From assembly GCF_006438825.1 (NCBI RefSeq), contig NZ_RCZP01000003.1:337044-401043 (forward strand): a stretch of DNA of 64,000 nt, in the 5' to 3' direction. Below are positions 56,191-63,752 of this stretch, one piece after another (positions within the stretch are counted from its first letter, which is position 1; every line of letters begins with the position of its first letter). A model generated the notes under the pieces. That model saw only the letters and a list, made by a program, of their open reading frames with translations. It was not told where the DNA came from and did not search any database. The position numbers were made by a program, and so were the translations under genes. This DNA comes from Muricoccus nepalensis (GTDB lineage: Bacteria > Pseudomonadota > Alphaproteobacteria > Acetobacterales > Acetobacteraceae).

Positions 56191-56949
56191 TCACGCCGCC
56201 CCTTCCGTGAGGTCAAAGCGCGTCACCTCCTCGAGCGAGGCGCCGAACCAGGCGTCGATGGCGGCGGTGCGGTCCCCCTGGGCGACCATGTTGCCGGCCT
56301 CGTCGAGGAGGAGCGGCAGGTCGTGGCCCGGCAGGAGGAGGGTGCCGGGCACCTCGCGCCAGGCGGCGTTCAGCCGGGCGATGGAGGCGGCGTGGGCCGC
56401 GGCGTCGAGGGTCATGTCCGCGCGGCCCGTCGCGAGCTCCGACCGGTTCTTCGCCACGTCCGCCGAGAAGATCGTGCGCACCGGCCCCTCCAGCACGAAG
56501 ACGAGGTGGTGCATCGTGTGGCCGGGCGCGGTGAAGCAGGCGATGCCCGGCAGGCCGGTCGGGCCGTCCTCCAGCCGCCGCAGCCGGGGGTGGCGCGCCA
56601 GCTCGCGGATCGTGAACTCGGGGTAGAGCGGGTCGCCGTCCGGCAGGCCGAGCGCCATCTCGAGCTCCGCCGCGCCGGCATGGAGGGTGGCGCGCGGGAA
56701 CATCGGCCAGTTGAGGCAGTGGTCGTAGTGGAGATGCGTCAGCAGGAGGTCCGTGACGTCCTCCGGCGCGACCCCCGCGGCCGCGAGCTGCGTCAGCAGG
56801 CGGCGCCGCGCGCCGAAGCCGCCGGTGTCGAGCACGGCGAGGCGCCCCTCCGGTCCGCGGGCGAGCGCGATGGTGCTCCAGCCGAGGCCGCCGTGGTGCT
56901 TCGACTTGCCGGGGTAGCCCTGCTGCAGGCTCTCGACGGTCCAGGCCAT
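56191..56949 (-). CDS. MBL-fold metallo-hydrolase
   Basis: A 252-residue metallo-beta-lactamase-fold hydrolase of the lactonase/quorum-quenching-like type. The metal motif THLHYDHCLNW (HxHxDH), a second histidine in TAPGHTMHHL, an Asp in FSADVAKN and His in LLPGHDLPLL are all in place. The N-terminus has no signal peptide. It is flanked by PrpF and Ldh2-type genes, so a lactone or thioester in organic-acid catabolism is a reasonable substrate guess. Confidence 0.88.
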   Translation of the reverse strand: MAWTVESLQQGYPGKSKHHGGLGWSTIALARGPEGRLAVLDTGGFGARRRLLTQLAAAGVAPEDVTDLLLTHLHYDHCLNWPMFPRATLHAGAAELEMALGLPDGDPLYPEFTIRELARHPRLRRLEDGPTGLPGIACFTAPGHTMHHLVFVLEGPVRTIFSADVAKNRSELATGRADMTLDAAAHAASIARLNAAWREVPGTLLLPGHDLPLLLDEAGNMVAQGDRTAAIDAWFGASLEEVTRFDLTEGAA

Positions 56950-57006
56950 GGGTTCGCGCTCTCTCTTCTCGCAGAGGGGCCGGCGGGCCCGCCCGGGTTC
57001 GCCGGT

Positions 57007-58029
57007 TTAGGCCAGGGCCTCGACGGCGGCGAGGTCGGCGGCCGCGACGGGAACGCCGTCGCGCCGCGCCCGCGCCAGCATCGCCATCTCGCGGTCGCCC
57101 GGCGCCATCACGGGCTGCGCGGGATCGGCGGCGGGCGTGCCCCGCAGGATGGCGCCGAAATCGGCCAGGCGCTCGCGCATCCAGTCGGCCGCGTGGAGCT
57201 TCGTGGTGTCGATGAGGATGAAGACGTGGCCGAGGTTCTGCGCGGCCCCGGGGTTCTTGTCCCAGGCCTGGACATGGGTGAGGTAGGCGGCGCCCGAGAG
57301 GAGGCCGGCGAGCAGGTCCACCATGACCGCGAGGCCGTAGCCCTTGTGCCCGCCGACGGGCAGGAGGAAGCCCTCCAGCCCCTTGCGCGGGTCGGTGGTG
57401 GGCTTGCCGTCGGCGTCCGCGGCCCAGCCCTCCGGCATGGGCTCGCCCTGCTGCAGCAGCTTGCGGATCTTGGCGCGGGCGGCGACGGAGAGCGCGATGT
57501 CGAGGATGATCGGGTCGCCGCCGGGGTTGGGCATGCCGATGCCGAGCGGGTTGTTGCCCACCCGCGTGTCCTTGCCGCCCCAGGGCGCGATGGTGGTCGT
57601 CGCGTTGCTCGCGATGACACTCGCGAAGCCCTCCCCGGCGGCGAGGTAGGCGTAGGGCAGGATCGGGCCGAAGTGGTTGCTGCCGCGCGCGAAGGCGGCG
57701 CCGATGCCGACCTCGCGGGCGGATTCCATGGCCGCCTGCAGCGCGCGCATGCCGACGAGGGGGCCGACGCCGTTCCGCCCGTCCACCATCGACAGCCCCG
57801 GCGCCATGCGCGCCACCTGCACCTCGGCCGCCGCGTCGATGCCGCCGAGGCGGACGCGGTCGAGGTATTGCGGGACGCGGCTGATCCCGTGCGTGCGCAC
57901 GCCGAACATGTCGGCGAGCACGAGGACCCGGGCGGCGAGGGCCGCGTCGGCCTCGCGCAGGCCGCCGCGCGCGAGGGCGCGGGTGGCGAGGCCGAGGAGG
58001 CGGTCCTCGGGGATGAGCGTCTCGGTCAT
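57007..58029 (-). CDS. Ldh2-family malate/lactate/ureidoglycolate-type dehydrogenase
   Basis: A 340-residue NAD(P)-dependent 2-hydroxyacid dehydrogenase of the Ldh2/YlbC/ComC family. The blocks ADMFGVRTHGISRVPQYLDRV, ARGSNHFGPILPYAY, APWGGKDTRVGNNPLGIGMPN and GHKGYGLAVMVDLLAGLLSGA are diagnostic. The fold is unrelated to classic Rossmann LDH. Substrate within the family varies (malate, sulfolactate, 2,3-diketogulonate, ureidoglycolate). It lies 37 bases downstream of the Bug receptor gene. Confidence 0.9.
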   Translation of the reverse strand: MTETLIPEDRLLGLATRALARGGLREADAALAARVLVLADMFGVRTHGISRVPQYLDRVRLGGIDAAAEVQVARMAPGLSMVDGRNGVGPLVGMRALQAAMESAREVGIGAAFARGSNHFGPILPYAYLAAGEGFASVIASNATTTIAPWGGKDTRVGNNPLGIGMPNPGGDPIILDIALSVAARAKIRKLLQQGEPMPEGWAADADGKPTTDPRKGLEGFLLPVGGHKGYGLAVMVDLLAGLLSGAAYLTHVQAWDKNPGAAQNLGHVFILIDTTKLHAADWMRERLADFGAILRGTPAADPAQPVMAPGDREMAMLARARRDGVPVAAADLAAVEALA

Positions 58030-58066
58030 GGGAATTCCTTGCCTGCGGGCCCGCGCGGGGGGCCCC

Positions 58067-59056
58067 TCACCCCTCGGCCGTGATCCGCGCGTCGCGGATG
58101 ATGCCGGCGAACTTCACGGCCTCCTCGCGCACGAAGGCGCCGAAGGCTTCCCGCGAGAGGCGGCGCGGGATGATGCCCTGCTCGGTCAGCTTCGCCGCGA
58201 GCGGGGGGTCCTGCAGGGCCGCCCCGGCGGCCTCGGCCAGCCGGTCGAGCACCGGCGCGGGCGTGCCGCCCGGCGCGAAGAGGGCGAACCAGTTGATGAG
58301 CTCGTAGTCGGCGAGGCCCGGCGCCTCGCGCAGCGGCGCGACGTCCGGCAGCTGCGGCATGCGCTCGCGCGAGGTCACGGCGACGGCGCGCAGCTTGCCG
58401 TCCTGGATGAGCGGCAGCGCGGCGCCGAGGCTGCTGAAGCTCATCGTCACCCGCCCGCTCGCGACGTCGGTCACGGCGGGGGCGGAGCCGCGGTAGGGAA
58501 CGTGCAGCACGTCCGTCCCGGCCATGTGGTTCATCAGCTCCCCCGCGAGGTGCTGGGGGTTGCCGATGCCGGAGGAGGAGAAGGAGAGCTTGCCCTTGTT
58601 CGCGCGGGCGTAGGCGATGAGCTCGGCCGGGGTGCGGACCGGCAGGGCCGAGGGCACGACGACGAGGCAGGGCACGGTGCCGCAGAGGGCCACCGGCAGC
58701 AGCTCGCGCTCCGCGTCGTAGGCCATGCGCTCGCGGTAGAGGGCGGGATTGACCGCGATCTCCCCCGCCGCGGCGAAGAGGATCGTGTAGCCGTCGCCCG
58801 GGGCCTTCGCGACGGCCTGGGCGCCGATCATGGCGCTGGCGCCCGCCCGGTTCTCGACGACGACGGGCTGGCCGAGGGCACCGCGCATGGACTCGCCCAC
58901 CAGCCGCGCGACGATGTCGACGCCGCCGCCCGGGGGATAGCCGACGATGGCGCGCAGGGGCCGGCTGGGGAAGGCCGGCTGGGCCGTCGCTCGGCCGGCG
59001 GCCAGGGCGAGGCCCCCGAGAACTCCCGCGGAGACGGCGTTGCGGCGGGTGATCAT
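58067..59056 (-). CDS. Tripartite tricarboxylate transporter receptor (Bug/TctC family)
   Basis: A 329-residue periplasmic receptor. A signal peptide (MITRRNAVSAGVLGGLALAAGRATAQP, cleavage at about residue 26) precedes the Bug hallmark FPSRPLRAIVGYPPGGGVDIVARLVGESM and VVENRAGASAMIGAQAVAKAPGDGYTILF. Ligands are carboxylates such as citrate, malate or aromatic acids. TctA/TctB permease genes are absent. It diverges from the GntR regulator and leads the Bug-Ldh2-MBL-PrpF gene series, which fits uptake plus catabolism of one organic acid. Confidence 0.93.
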   Translation of the reverse strand: MITRRNAVSAGVLGGLALAAGRATAQPAFPSRPLRAIVGYPPGGGVDIVARLVGESMRGALGQPVVVENRAGASAMIGAQAVAKAPGDGYTILFAAAGEIAVNPALYRERMAYDAERELLPVALCGTVPCLVVVPSALPVRTPAELIAYARANKGKLSFSSSGIGNPQHLAGELMNHMAGTDVLHVPYRGSAPAVTDVASGRVTMSFSSLGAALPLIQDGKLRAVAVTSRERMPQLPDVAPLREAPGLADYELINWFALFAPGGTPAPVLDRLAEAAGAALQDPPLAAKLTEQGIIPRRLSREAFGAFVREEAVKFAGIIRDARITAEG

Positions 59057-59191
59057 GCCCTTGGTCCTTGCTTGGCGTCCTCGCCTTCCTTTTGCATGTT
59101 GGCGACATCAAATGCAACCGGCACGGCGCCGCATTGCCGCTGCCGCCCCGCCGTCCTACCCAGGCCGCGAACCGGAGTCCGCCCCGCCCGC

Positions 59192-60106
59192 ATGCCAGAG
59201 GCCGCCACCAGCACCGTCGCGCAGATCGTCCACGCCCTGGCGGAGGATGTGGCCACGGGCGCGCTGCCGGGCGGGACGCGGCTGCCGGCGCAGCGCCTGG
59301 CGGACCGCTTCGGCGTCTCGCGCTTCCCGATCGGCCAGGTCCTGCGCGTCCTGGCGCAGCATGGGGTCGTCGTGGCCGCGCCGCGCCGCGGCTTCTTCGT
59401 CGCGCCCGAGGGGCGCGGGGCGGCGGCCGCCCTGGCCGGGCGCGGGACGGGCGGCGGGCTGTCCGGGGTCTACTTCGCCATGGCGGAGGACCGCGTGGCC
59501 GGGCGGCTGCCGGACGTCATCTCCGAGGCCGCCCTACGCGAGCGCTACGGCGTGACGCGCGGCCAGCTCGCCCAGCTTCTCGACCGCATCGCGGCCGAGG
59601 GATGGGCGGAGCGGCGCGCGGGCTATGGGTGGCGCTTCTCCTCCGTGCTGACGACGCCCGACGCGCTGGAGCAGACCTACCGCCTGCGCCTGGCGATCGA
59701 GCCGGCCAGCCTGCTCGAGCCCGGCTACCGCCTCGATCCCGCGACCGCCGCCGCCTGCCGCGCGGTGGAGGAGCACATGCTGGCCGGCGGGATCGAGGCC
59801 GCCACCTCGGACGCGCTCTACGAGCGGGGCGTGCGCTACCACGAGGCGGTGGTCGGCGCCTCCGGGAACCCCTTCATGCTGGAGGCGCTGCAGCGGGTGA
59901 ACCGCGTGCGGCGGCTGCTCGTCTACCGGACCCTCGTGGACCGCCAGCGCTTCCACCGCCAGGCGCGGGAGCACCTCGCGATCCTCGACCTGATCCAGGC
60001 CGGGCGGCGCGAGGCGGCGGCGGCGGCGATGCGGGACCACCTGGGGGCCGTGATGGGGAGCATGACGGCGGCCCGGCCGCTGCTCGAGGCCGGGCCACTG
60101 GGCTGA
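59192..60106 (+). CDS. GntR/FadR-family regulator with two winged-helix segments
   Basis: A 304-residue regulator. The first GntR winged helix lies at about residues 8-70 (IVHALAEDVATGALPGGTRLPAQRLADRFGVSRFPIGQVLRVLAQHGVV). A second HTH-like unit spans about 95-150 (MAEDRVAGRLPDVISEAALRERYGVTRGQLAQLLDRIAAEGWAERRAGYGW), before an FCD effector domain (LRLAIEPASLLEPGY, YHEAVVGASGNPFMLEAL). FCD domains usually bind carboxylates. It diverges from the Bug receptor gene and probably controls the 55005-59056 gene series. Confidence 0.85.
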   Translation: MPEAATSTVAQIVHALAEDVATGALPGGTRLPAQRLADRFGVSRFPIGQVLRVLAQHGVVVAAPRRGFFVAPEGRGAAAALAGRGTGGGLSGVYFAMAEDRVAGRLPDVISEAALRERYGVTRGQLAQLLDRIAAEGWAERRAGYGWRFSSVLTTPDALEQTYRLRLAIEPASLLEPGYRLDPATAAACRAVEEHMLAGGIEAATSDALYERGVRYHEAVVGASGNPFMLEALQRVNRVRRLLVYRTLVDRQRFHRQAREHLAILDLIQAGRREAAAAAMRDHLGAVMGSMTAARPLLEAGPLG

Positions 60107-60121
60107 GCGCCCCCTCCCCGC

Positions 60122-60988
60122 TCAGGCCACGCGGAGGGTCATGGCGCCGATACCCTCGATGGCGGCGTGCATCGTGTCGCCGGGACGGATGGGACCCACG
60201 CCCTCCGGCGTGCCGGTGAGGAGGATGTCGCCGGGCTCGAGCGTGTAGAAGCGGGAGGCGAAGACGATCAGCGCGGGGATGTCGAGGAGGAGGTCGCGCG
60301 TGTTGGCGCGCTGCCGGACCTCGCCGTTCACCTCGAGGAGGAGGTCGAGCGCAGCGGGGTCCCCGATCTCGTCGGCGGTCACCATCCAGGGGCCGAGGAC
60401 CGTGTAGGTGTCCGGCGACTTCCGCAGGCTCCGCTCCTCCGGCCCGCGGATCGTGATGTCGAGGCCGATCGCGTAGGCGGCGACGTGGCCCAGCGCGTTC
60501 TCCCGCGTCGCGTCCTTGCAGGGCGTGCCGATGATGGCCGCGAGCTCCACCTCGTGGTCGGTGCGGCGGTCCGGCTGGTTGACGCGCAGGGTGTCCGAGG
60601 CGCCCGCGAGGGAGGAAGTGGCCTTCAGGAAGAGGCCCGTCTCCTCGATCTTGCGGACGTGCGCGGCGTGGAAGGTCGCGGGGTCGGCCTCGGCCTCCTC
60701 GAGGTGCTTGCGGTAGTTCACGGGCGCCGCGACGATCTTGCCGGGGTTTGCGACGGGCGGGCGGAGCCGCACCGAGGCGAGGGGGCGGCCGGGCTGCGCG
60801 TCGGCGGCGGCGAGGATGGGCGCGCGCAGCGCCGGCAGCGCCGCCACCAGCAGGTCGTGACGGGGGAAGGGGTAGCGCCGGGCGGGCAGCGCCTCGAGGG
60901 CCGCGCTGGCATCGTGGACGAGGTCGCCCGCGACGGGATCGCGCCGCACGAGCCCCAGGCGGTCGTCGTCGAAGAGGCAGAGGCGCAT
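60122..60988 (-). CDS. Fumarylacetoacetate hydrolase-family protein
   Basis: A 288-residue FAH-domain enzyme. The metal-binding acids are in TDHEVELAAIIG, with a glutamate expected upstream near KIEETGLFLKATSS, and the domain also shows GYAIGLDITIRG-like and ILTGTPEGVGPIRPGD blocks. Members hydrolyse or decarboxylate beta-diketo acids or dehydrate acylpyruvates in aromatic and sugar-acid breakdown. It converges on the GntR gene with 15 bases between. It may belong functionally with the organic-acid genes on the other side of that regulator. Confidence 0.88.
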   Translation of the reverse strand: MRLCLFDDDRLGLVRRDPVAGDLVHDASAALEALPARRYPFPRHDLLVAALPALRAPILAAADAQPGRPLASVRLRPPVANPGKIVAAPVNYRKHLEEAEADPATFHAAHVRKIEETGLFLKATSSLAGASDTLRVNQPDRRTDHEVELAAIIGTPCKDATRENALGHVAAYAIGLDITIRGPEERSLRKSPDTYTVLGPWMVTADEIGDPAALDLLLEVNGEVRQRANTRDLLLDIPALIVFASRFYTLEPGDILLTGTPEGVGPIRPGDTMHAAIEGIGAMTLRVA

Positions 60989-61097
60989 CGGGTAGCCTTC
61001 GCAGGGGAGGACGTCGCGCCCCGCGGAGGGCGCGACGGCCCCCAGCCTCGGCCGAAGCGGGCGCCGGGGAAAGGGGCGGGCCCCCTCCCCCGCCCGG

Positions 61098-63050
61098 TCA
61101 GGCGACGGCGGCGAGAGGGCGGGGCGCCGCGGCGTCCACCGTCCGGCGCGCCTCCTCGCCGGTCAGGGTCTCCTCCGCCAGCAGGCGCTGGGCGAGCGCG
61201 TGCAGGGCGGCGATCTCCCCCTCCAGCACGGCGCGCGCGGTGACCAGGGCGCGGGCGATCTCGGTGACCACGAGCTGGTCGAGCCGGTCGAGCGTGGCCG
61301 GGGCGGCGCCGGGCCCGCGGCCGTCGCCGAGGAGGTCCACGCAGCCGAGCTCCGCGTTCATGCCGTATCGGCCGAGCATCTCGCGGGCGACCTTCGTGGC
61401 GTGGGCGATGTCGCCGGAGGCGCCGCCGGTGACCTCGTCGTGGTCGAGGATGATCTCCTCCGCCGCGCGCCCGCCCATGGTGACGGCGAGGCGGCCCTGC
61501 AGCAGGCCGCGGCTCCAGAGGTGGCGGTCCTGGTCGGGCGTCTGAACGACGGCGCCGAGGGAGCGGCCGCGCGGGACGACGGTGACGCGGCGCACCGGGT
61601 CGGCGCCCGGCGTGCGCATGGCGACGATGGCGTGGCCGGCCTCGTGGTAGGCGACGACGCGGCGCTCGGCCTCGGACATGGCGCCGGCGGGGCGCTTCTC
61701 GCCGAGGAGGATGCGGTCCATCGAGGCCCGGAGGTCCTCCATGTCCACGGCCTCCTTGCTGGCGCGGGTCGCGGCGATGGCGGCCTCGTTCAGCAGGTTG
61801 GCGAGGTCCGCGCCGGAGAAGCCGGGGGTCATGCTGGCGACCTCGGGCAGGCTGACGCCGCCGGCGAGGCGGACGCGTCGCGCGTGGACGCCGAGGATCG
61901 CCTCGCGGCTCCGCACGTCCGGCCCGGGCACGAAGACGCGCCGGTCGATGCGGCCGGGGCGGGTGAGCGCGGGGTCGAGCACGTCCGCCCGGTTGGTCGC
62001 GGCGATGAGGACGATGGTGGAGGAGCGGTCGAAGCCGTCGAGCTCGGTGAGGAGCTGGTTGATGGTCTGGTCGTGCTCCTGCGAGCCGCCGTCGCGCGCC
62101 GTGCCCGAGCGCGCCCGGCCGACGACGTCGATCTCGTCGATGAAGACGATGCTGACGGGGTGCTTGCGCGCGCGCCCGAAGAGGTCCCGCACGCGGCGGG
62201 CGCCGATGCCGACATACATCTCCACGAACTCGGAGCCCGAGGCGCTGAAGAAGGGCACCCCCGCCTCCCCCGCCACGGCGCGGGCGAGGAGCGTCTTGCC
62301 GTTGCCGGGATCGCCCTCGAGCAGCACGCCCCGGGGCACGCGCGCGCCGAGGTTCGCGAAGCGCTTCGGGTCGCGCAGGAACTCCACGACCTCGAGGAGG
62401 GATTCCTTGGCCGCGTCCTGCCCCGCCACGTCGGCGAAGGTCACGCCCTGGGAGCCGTCGGCGCCGGCCTCGCGGCGCGAGCCCTTGCGGAAGAGCGCGG
62501 CGCGGCGGCCCGGCCCGCGGGTGCGGCGGCGGTCGAGCCAGAAGAGGAAGACGAGCACCCCGCAGACGCCCGCGAGGACGAGGAGGAACTTGGCGACGGT
62601 GGAGGCGACGTCCGCCCAGGTGCCGTCCTCCACGAGGAACTCGACGCCCGCGTCGCGCGCCTTGCGGGAGAAGGACTGGTTCTCCTCGGTCGAGGGGGGC
62701 AGGAAGAAGGTGACCGCGCCGGTGCCAGCCGCAGTCAGGTAGATGCGCTGGCCGTCCCAGGTGTTGCGGTAGGCGGATTCCGCGCGCCCGTCCGCCAGCA
62801 TCCGCTCCGCCTCGCCCTGGGTGACGGCGGCGGCCGTCCAGCGGGCGAGGAGGCCGGGCCAGGCGTGGAGGCGGGGCTTCGGCTCCGCCTGGGCCGGGAC
62901 CGCCGCCGGGGGCGGTCCGGCGGGGGAGGTCAGCGCGCGCATGGCCGCCTCCGCCATCACCCGTTGCTCGGCCGAGAGGGCGGGCTGGGCCCTGGCCGCG
63001 GCGGGCGCGGCGGCGGCAAGGGCGAGGATGGCGAGGACGGGGAGGCGCAT
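61098..63050 (-). CDS. FtsH-like ATP-dependent zinc metalloprotease (divergent paralog)
   Basis: A 650-residue membrane AAA+ protease. The first hydrophobic segment looks like a cleavable signal peptide (MRLPVLAILALAAAAPAAARAQPA); a span follows at about residues 160-182, then the AAA domain and an M41 peptidase domain. Walker A is atypical, GDPGNGKT (Lys252), where housekeeping FtsH has GPPGTGKT; Walker B IVFIDEID, the pore loop FVEMYVG and the SRH arginines are normal. The zinc site HEAGH (469-473) and SGDIAHATKVA aspartate are intact. It appears functional but is probably not the essential FtsH. Confidence 0.88.
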   Translation of the reverse strand: MRLPVLAILALAAAAPAAARAQPALSAEQRVMAEAAMRALTSPAGPPPAAVPAQAEPKPRLHAWPGLLARWTAAAVTQGEAERMLADGRAESAYRNTWDGQRIYLTAAGTGAVTFFLPPSTEENQSFSRKARDAGVEFLVEDGTWADVASTVAKFLLVLAGVCGVLVFLFWLDRRRTRGPGRRAALFRKGSRREAGADGSQGVTFADVAGQDAAKESLLEVVEFLRDPKRFANLGARVPRGVLLEGDPGNGKTLLARAVAGEAGVPFFSASGSEFVEMYVGIGARRVRDLFGRARKHPVSIVFIDEIDVVGRARSGTARDGGSQEHDQTINQLLTELDGFDRSSTIVLIAATNRADVLDPALTRPGRIDRRVFVPGPDVRSREAILGVHARRVRLAGGVSLPEVASMTPGFSGADLANLLNEAAIAATRASKEAVDMEDLRASMDRILLGEKRPAGAMSEAERRVVAYHEAGHAIVAMRTPGADPVRRVTVVPRGRSLGAVVQTPDQDRHLWSRGLLQGRLAVTMGGRAAEEIILDHDEVTGGASGDIAHATKVAREMLGRYGMNAELGCVDLLGDGRGPGAAPATLDRLDQLVVTEIARALVTARAVLEGEIAALHALAQRLLAEETLTGEEARRTVDAAAPRPLAAVA

Positions 63051-63107
63051 GGAGAGTTCCGCGCAGGTGTTGCGGCCGCCAGCCTGGGATCGGCAGCGGC
63101 GCCCGTC

Positions 63108-63121
63108 AACACAATCGTGTT
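63108..63121. promoter_or_regulatory. Inverted repeat in the ftsH-like/glsB divergent region
   Basis: AACAC-AATC-GTGTT is a perfect 5-bp inverted repeat with a four-base centre, in an AT-rich patch 58 bases before the FtsH-like start and about 150 before the GlsB gene. On the reverse strand TTGACG (63110-63105) overlaps it and could be a -35 element. It may be an operator for one or both genes. Confidence 0.3.
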
Positions 63122-63268
63122 ACCTGATACATTTCTTCCGGCGGCCTGTGCCCGGCGGTCCCGCCGGGGGCGGCGTCCGCGCCGCGCCGGGGCGGGCCCG
63201 GGCGCGGGCGGCCTGAAACCCGCGATGCCGACCCGCGCTCCGCTTCCACAACCTGGCGGAGCGCCCCC

Positions 63269-63532
63269 ATGGGTATCATCGGAACCATCATCATCGGCCT
63301 GCTCGCGGGCATCGTCGCGAAGTTCCTCATGCCCGGGCGCGACCCCGGCGGCTTCATCATCACCACCCTTCTTGGCATCATCGGCGCCGTGGTGGCGACC
63401 TATCTGGGCCAGGCGGTCGGCTGGTACCGCGCGGGCGAGGGCGCCGGCTTCATCGGGGCGGTGGTCGGGGCGGTCATCTTGCTCGCGATCTACCGGATGA
63501 CGGTGGGCCGGTCGGGCGCAATCAACCGGTAG
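63269..63532 (+). CDS. GlsB/YeaQ/YmgE-family membrane stress protein
   Basis: An 87-residue, very hydrophobic protein with three spans (about residues 4-20, 28-48, 57-77) and family motifs GLLAGIVAKFLMPGRDPGGFIITTLLGIIGAVVATYLG. The family is often induced by acid, osmotic or general stress, and its mechanism is unknown. It stands alone, diverging from the FtsH-like protease gene. A GC-rich inverted repeat directly follows the stop codon (about 63536-63576). Confidence 0.92.
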   Translation: MGIIGTIIIGLLAGIVAKFLMPGRDPGGFIITTLLGIIGAVVATYLGQAVGWYRAGEGAGFIGAVVGAVILLAIYRMTVGRSGAINR

Positions 63533-63637
63533 CGCCGCCGGCCGGCCCCGGCGCGGGCCGGCCGGGGCGGAGGCCCCTTCGGCCGAGGTACCAGTTATTT
63601 CGAGCTGACCTCGTTATTGTTTCGGCTTTCGGTACCT

Positions 63638-63674
63638 GGGAACGCCCTCACGCCGGGGGGCGTTCCTATTTTTT
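63638..63674 (+). terminator. Rho-independent terminator-like hairpin ahead of acs
   Basis: GGAACGCCC (63639-63647) pairs perfectly with GGGCGTTCC (63658-63666), followed by TATTTTTT. It is the clearest intrinsic terminator seen in the window. It may end glsB transcription or act as an attenuator in an acs leader; a second inverted repeat (AGGTACC 63586-63592 / GGTACCT 63631-63637) abuts it. Confidence 0.75.
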
Positions 63675-63685
63675 CGATCCCCGCC

Positions 63686-63699
63686 TTGATCCAGCGCAA
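63686..63699 (+). promoter_or_regulatory. FNR/FixK-like box upstream of acs
   Basis: TTGATCCAGCGCAA fits the alphaproteobacterial FixK/FnrL pattern TTG(A/C)-N6-(T/G)CAA. It lies between the terminator-like hairpin and the acs start, 54 bases before the ATG. Such boxes link genes to oxygen limitation. It was found by eye and a chance match is possible. Confidence 0.4.
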
Positions 63700-63752
63700 G
63701 GACCCGCCGCCCCGTCCTGCCGTTCATCGCCCCCAAGAACGAGGAGGGGCGT

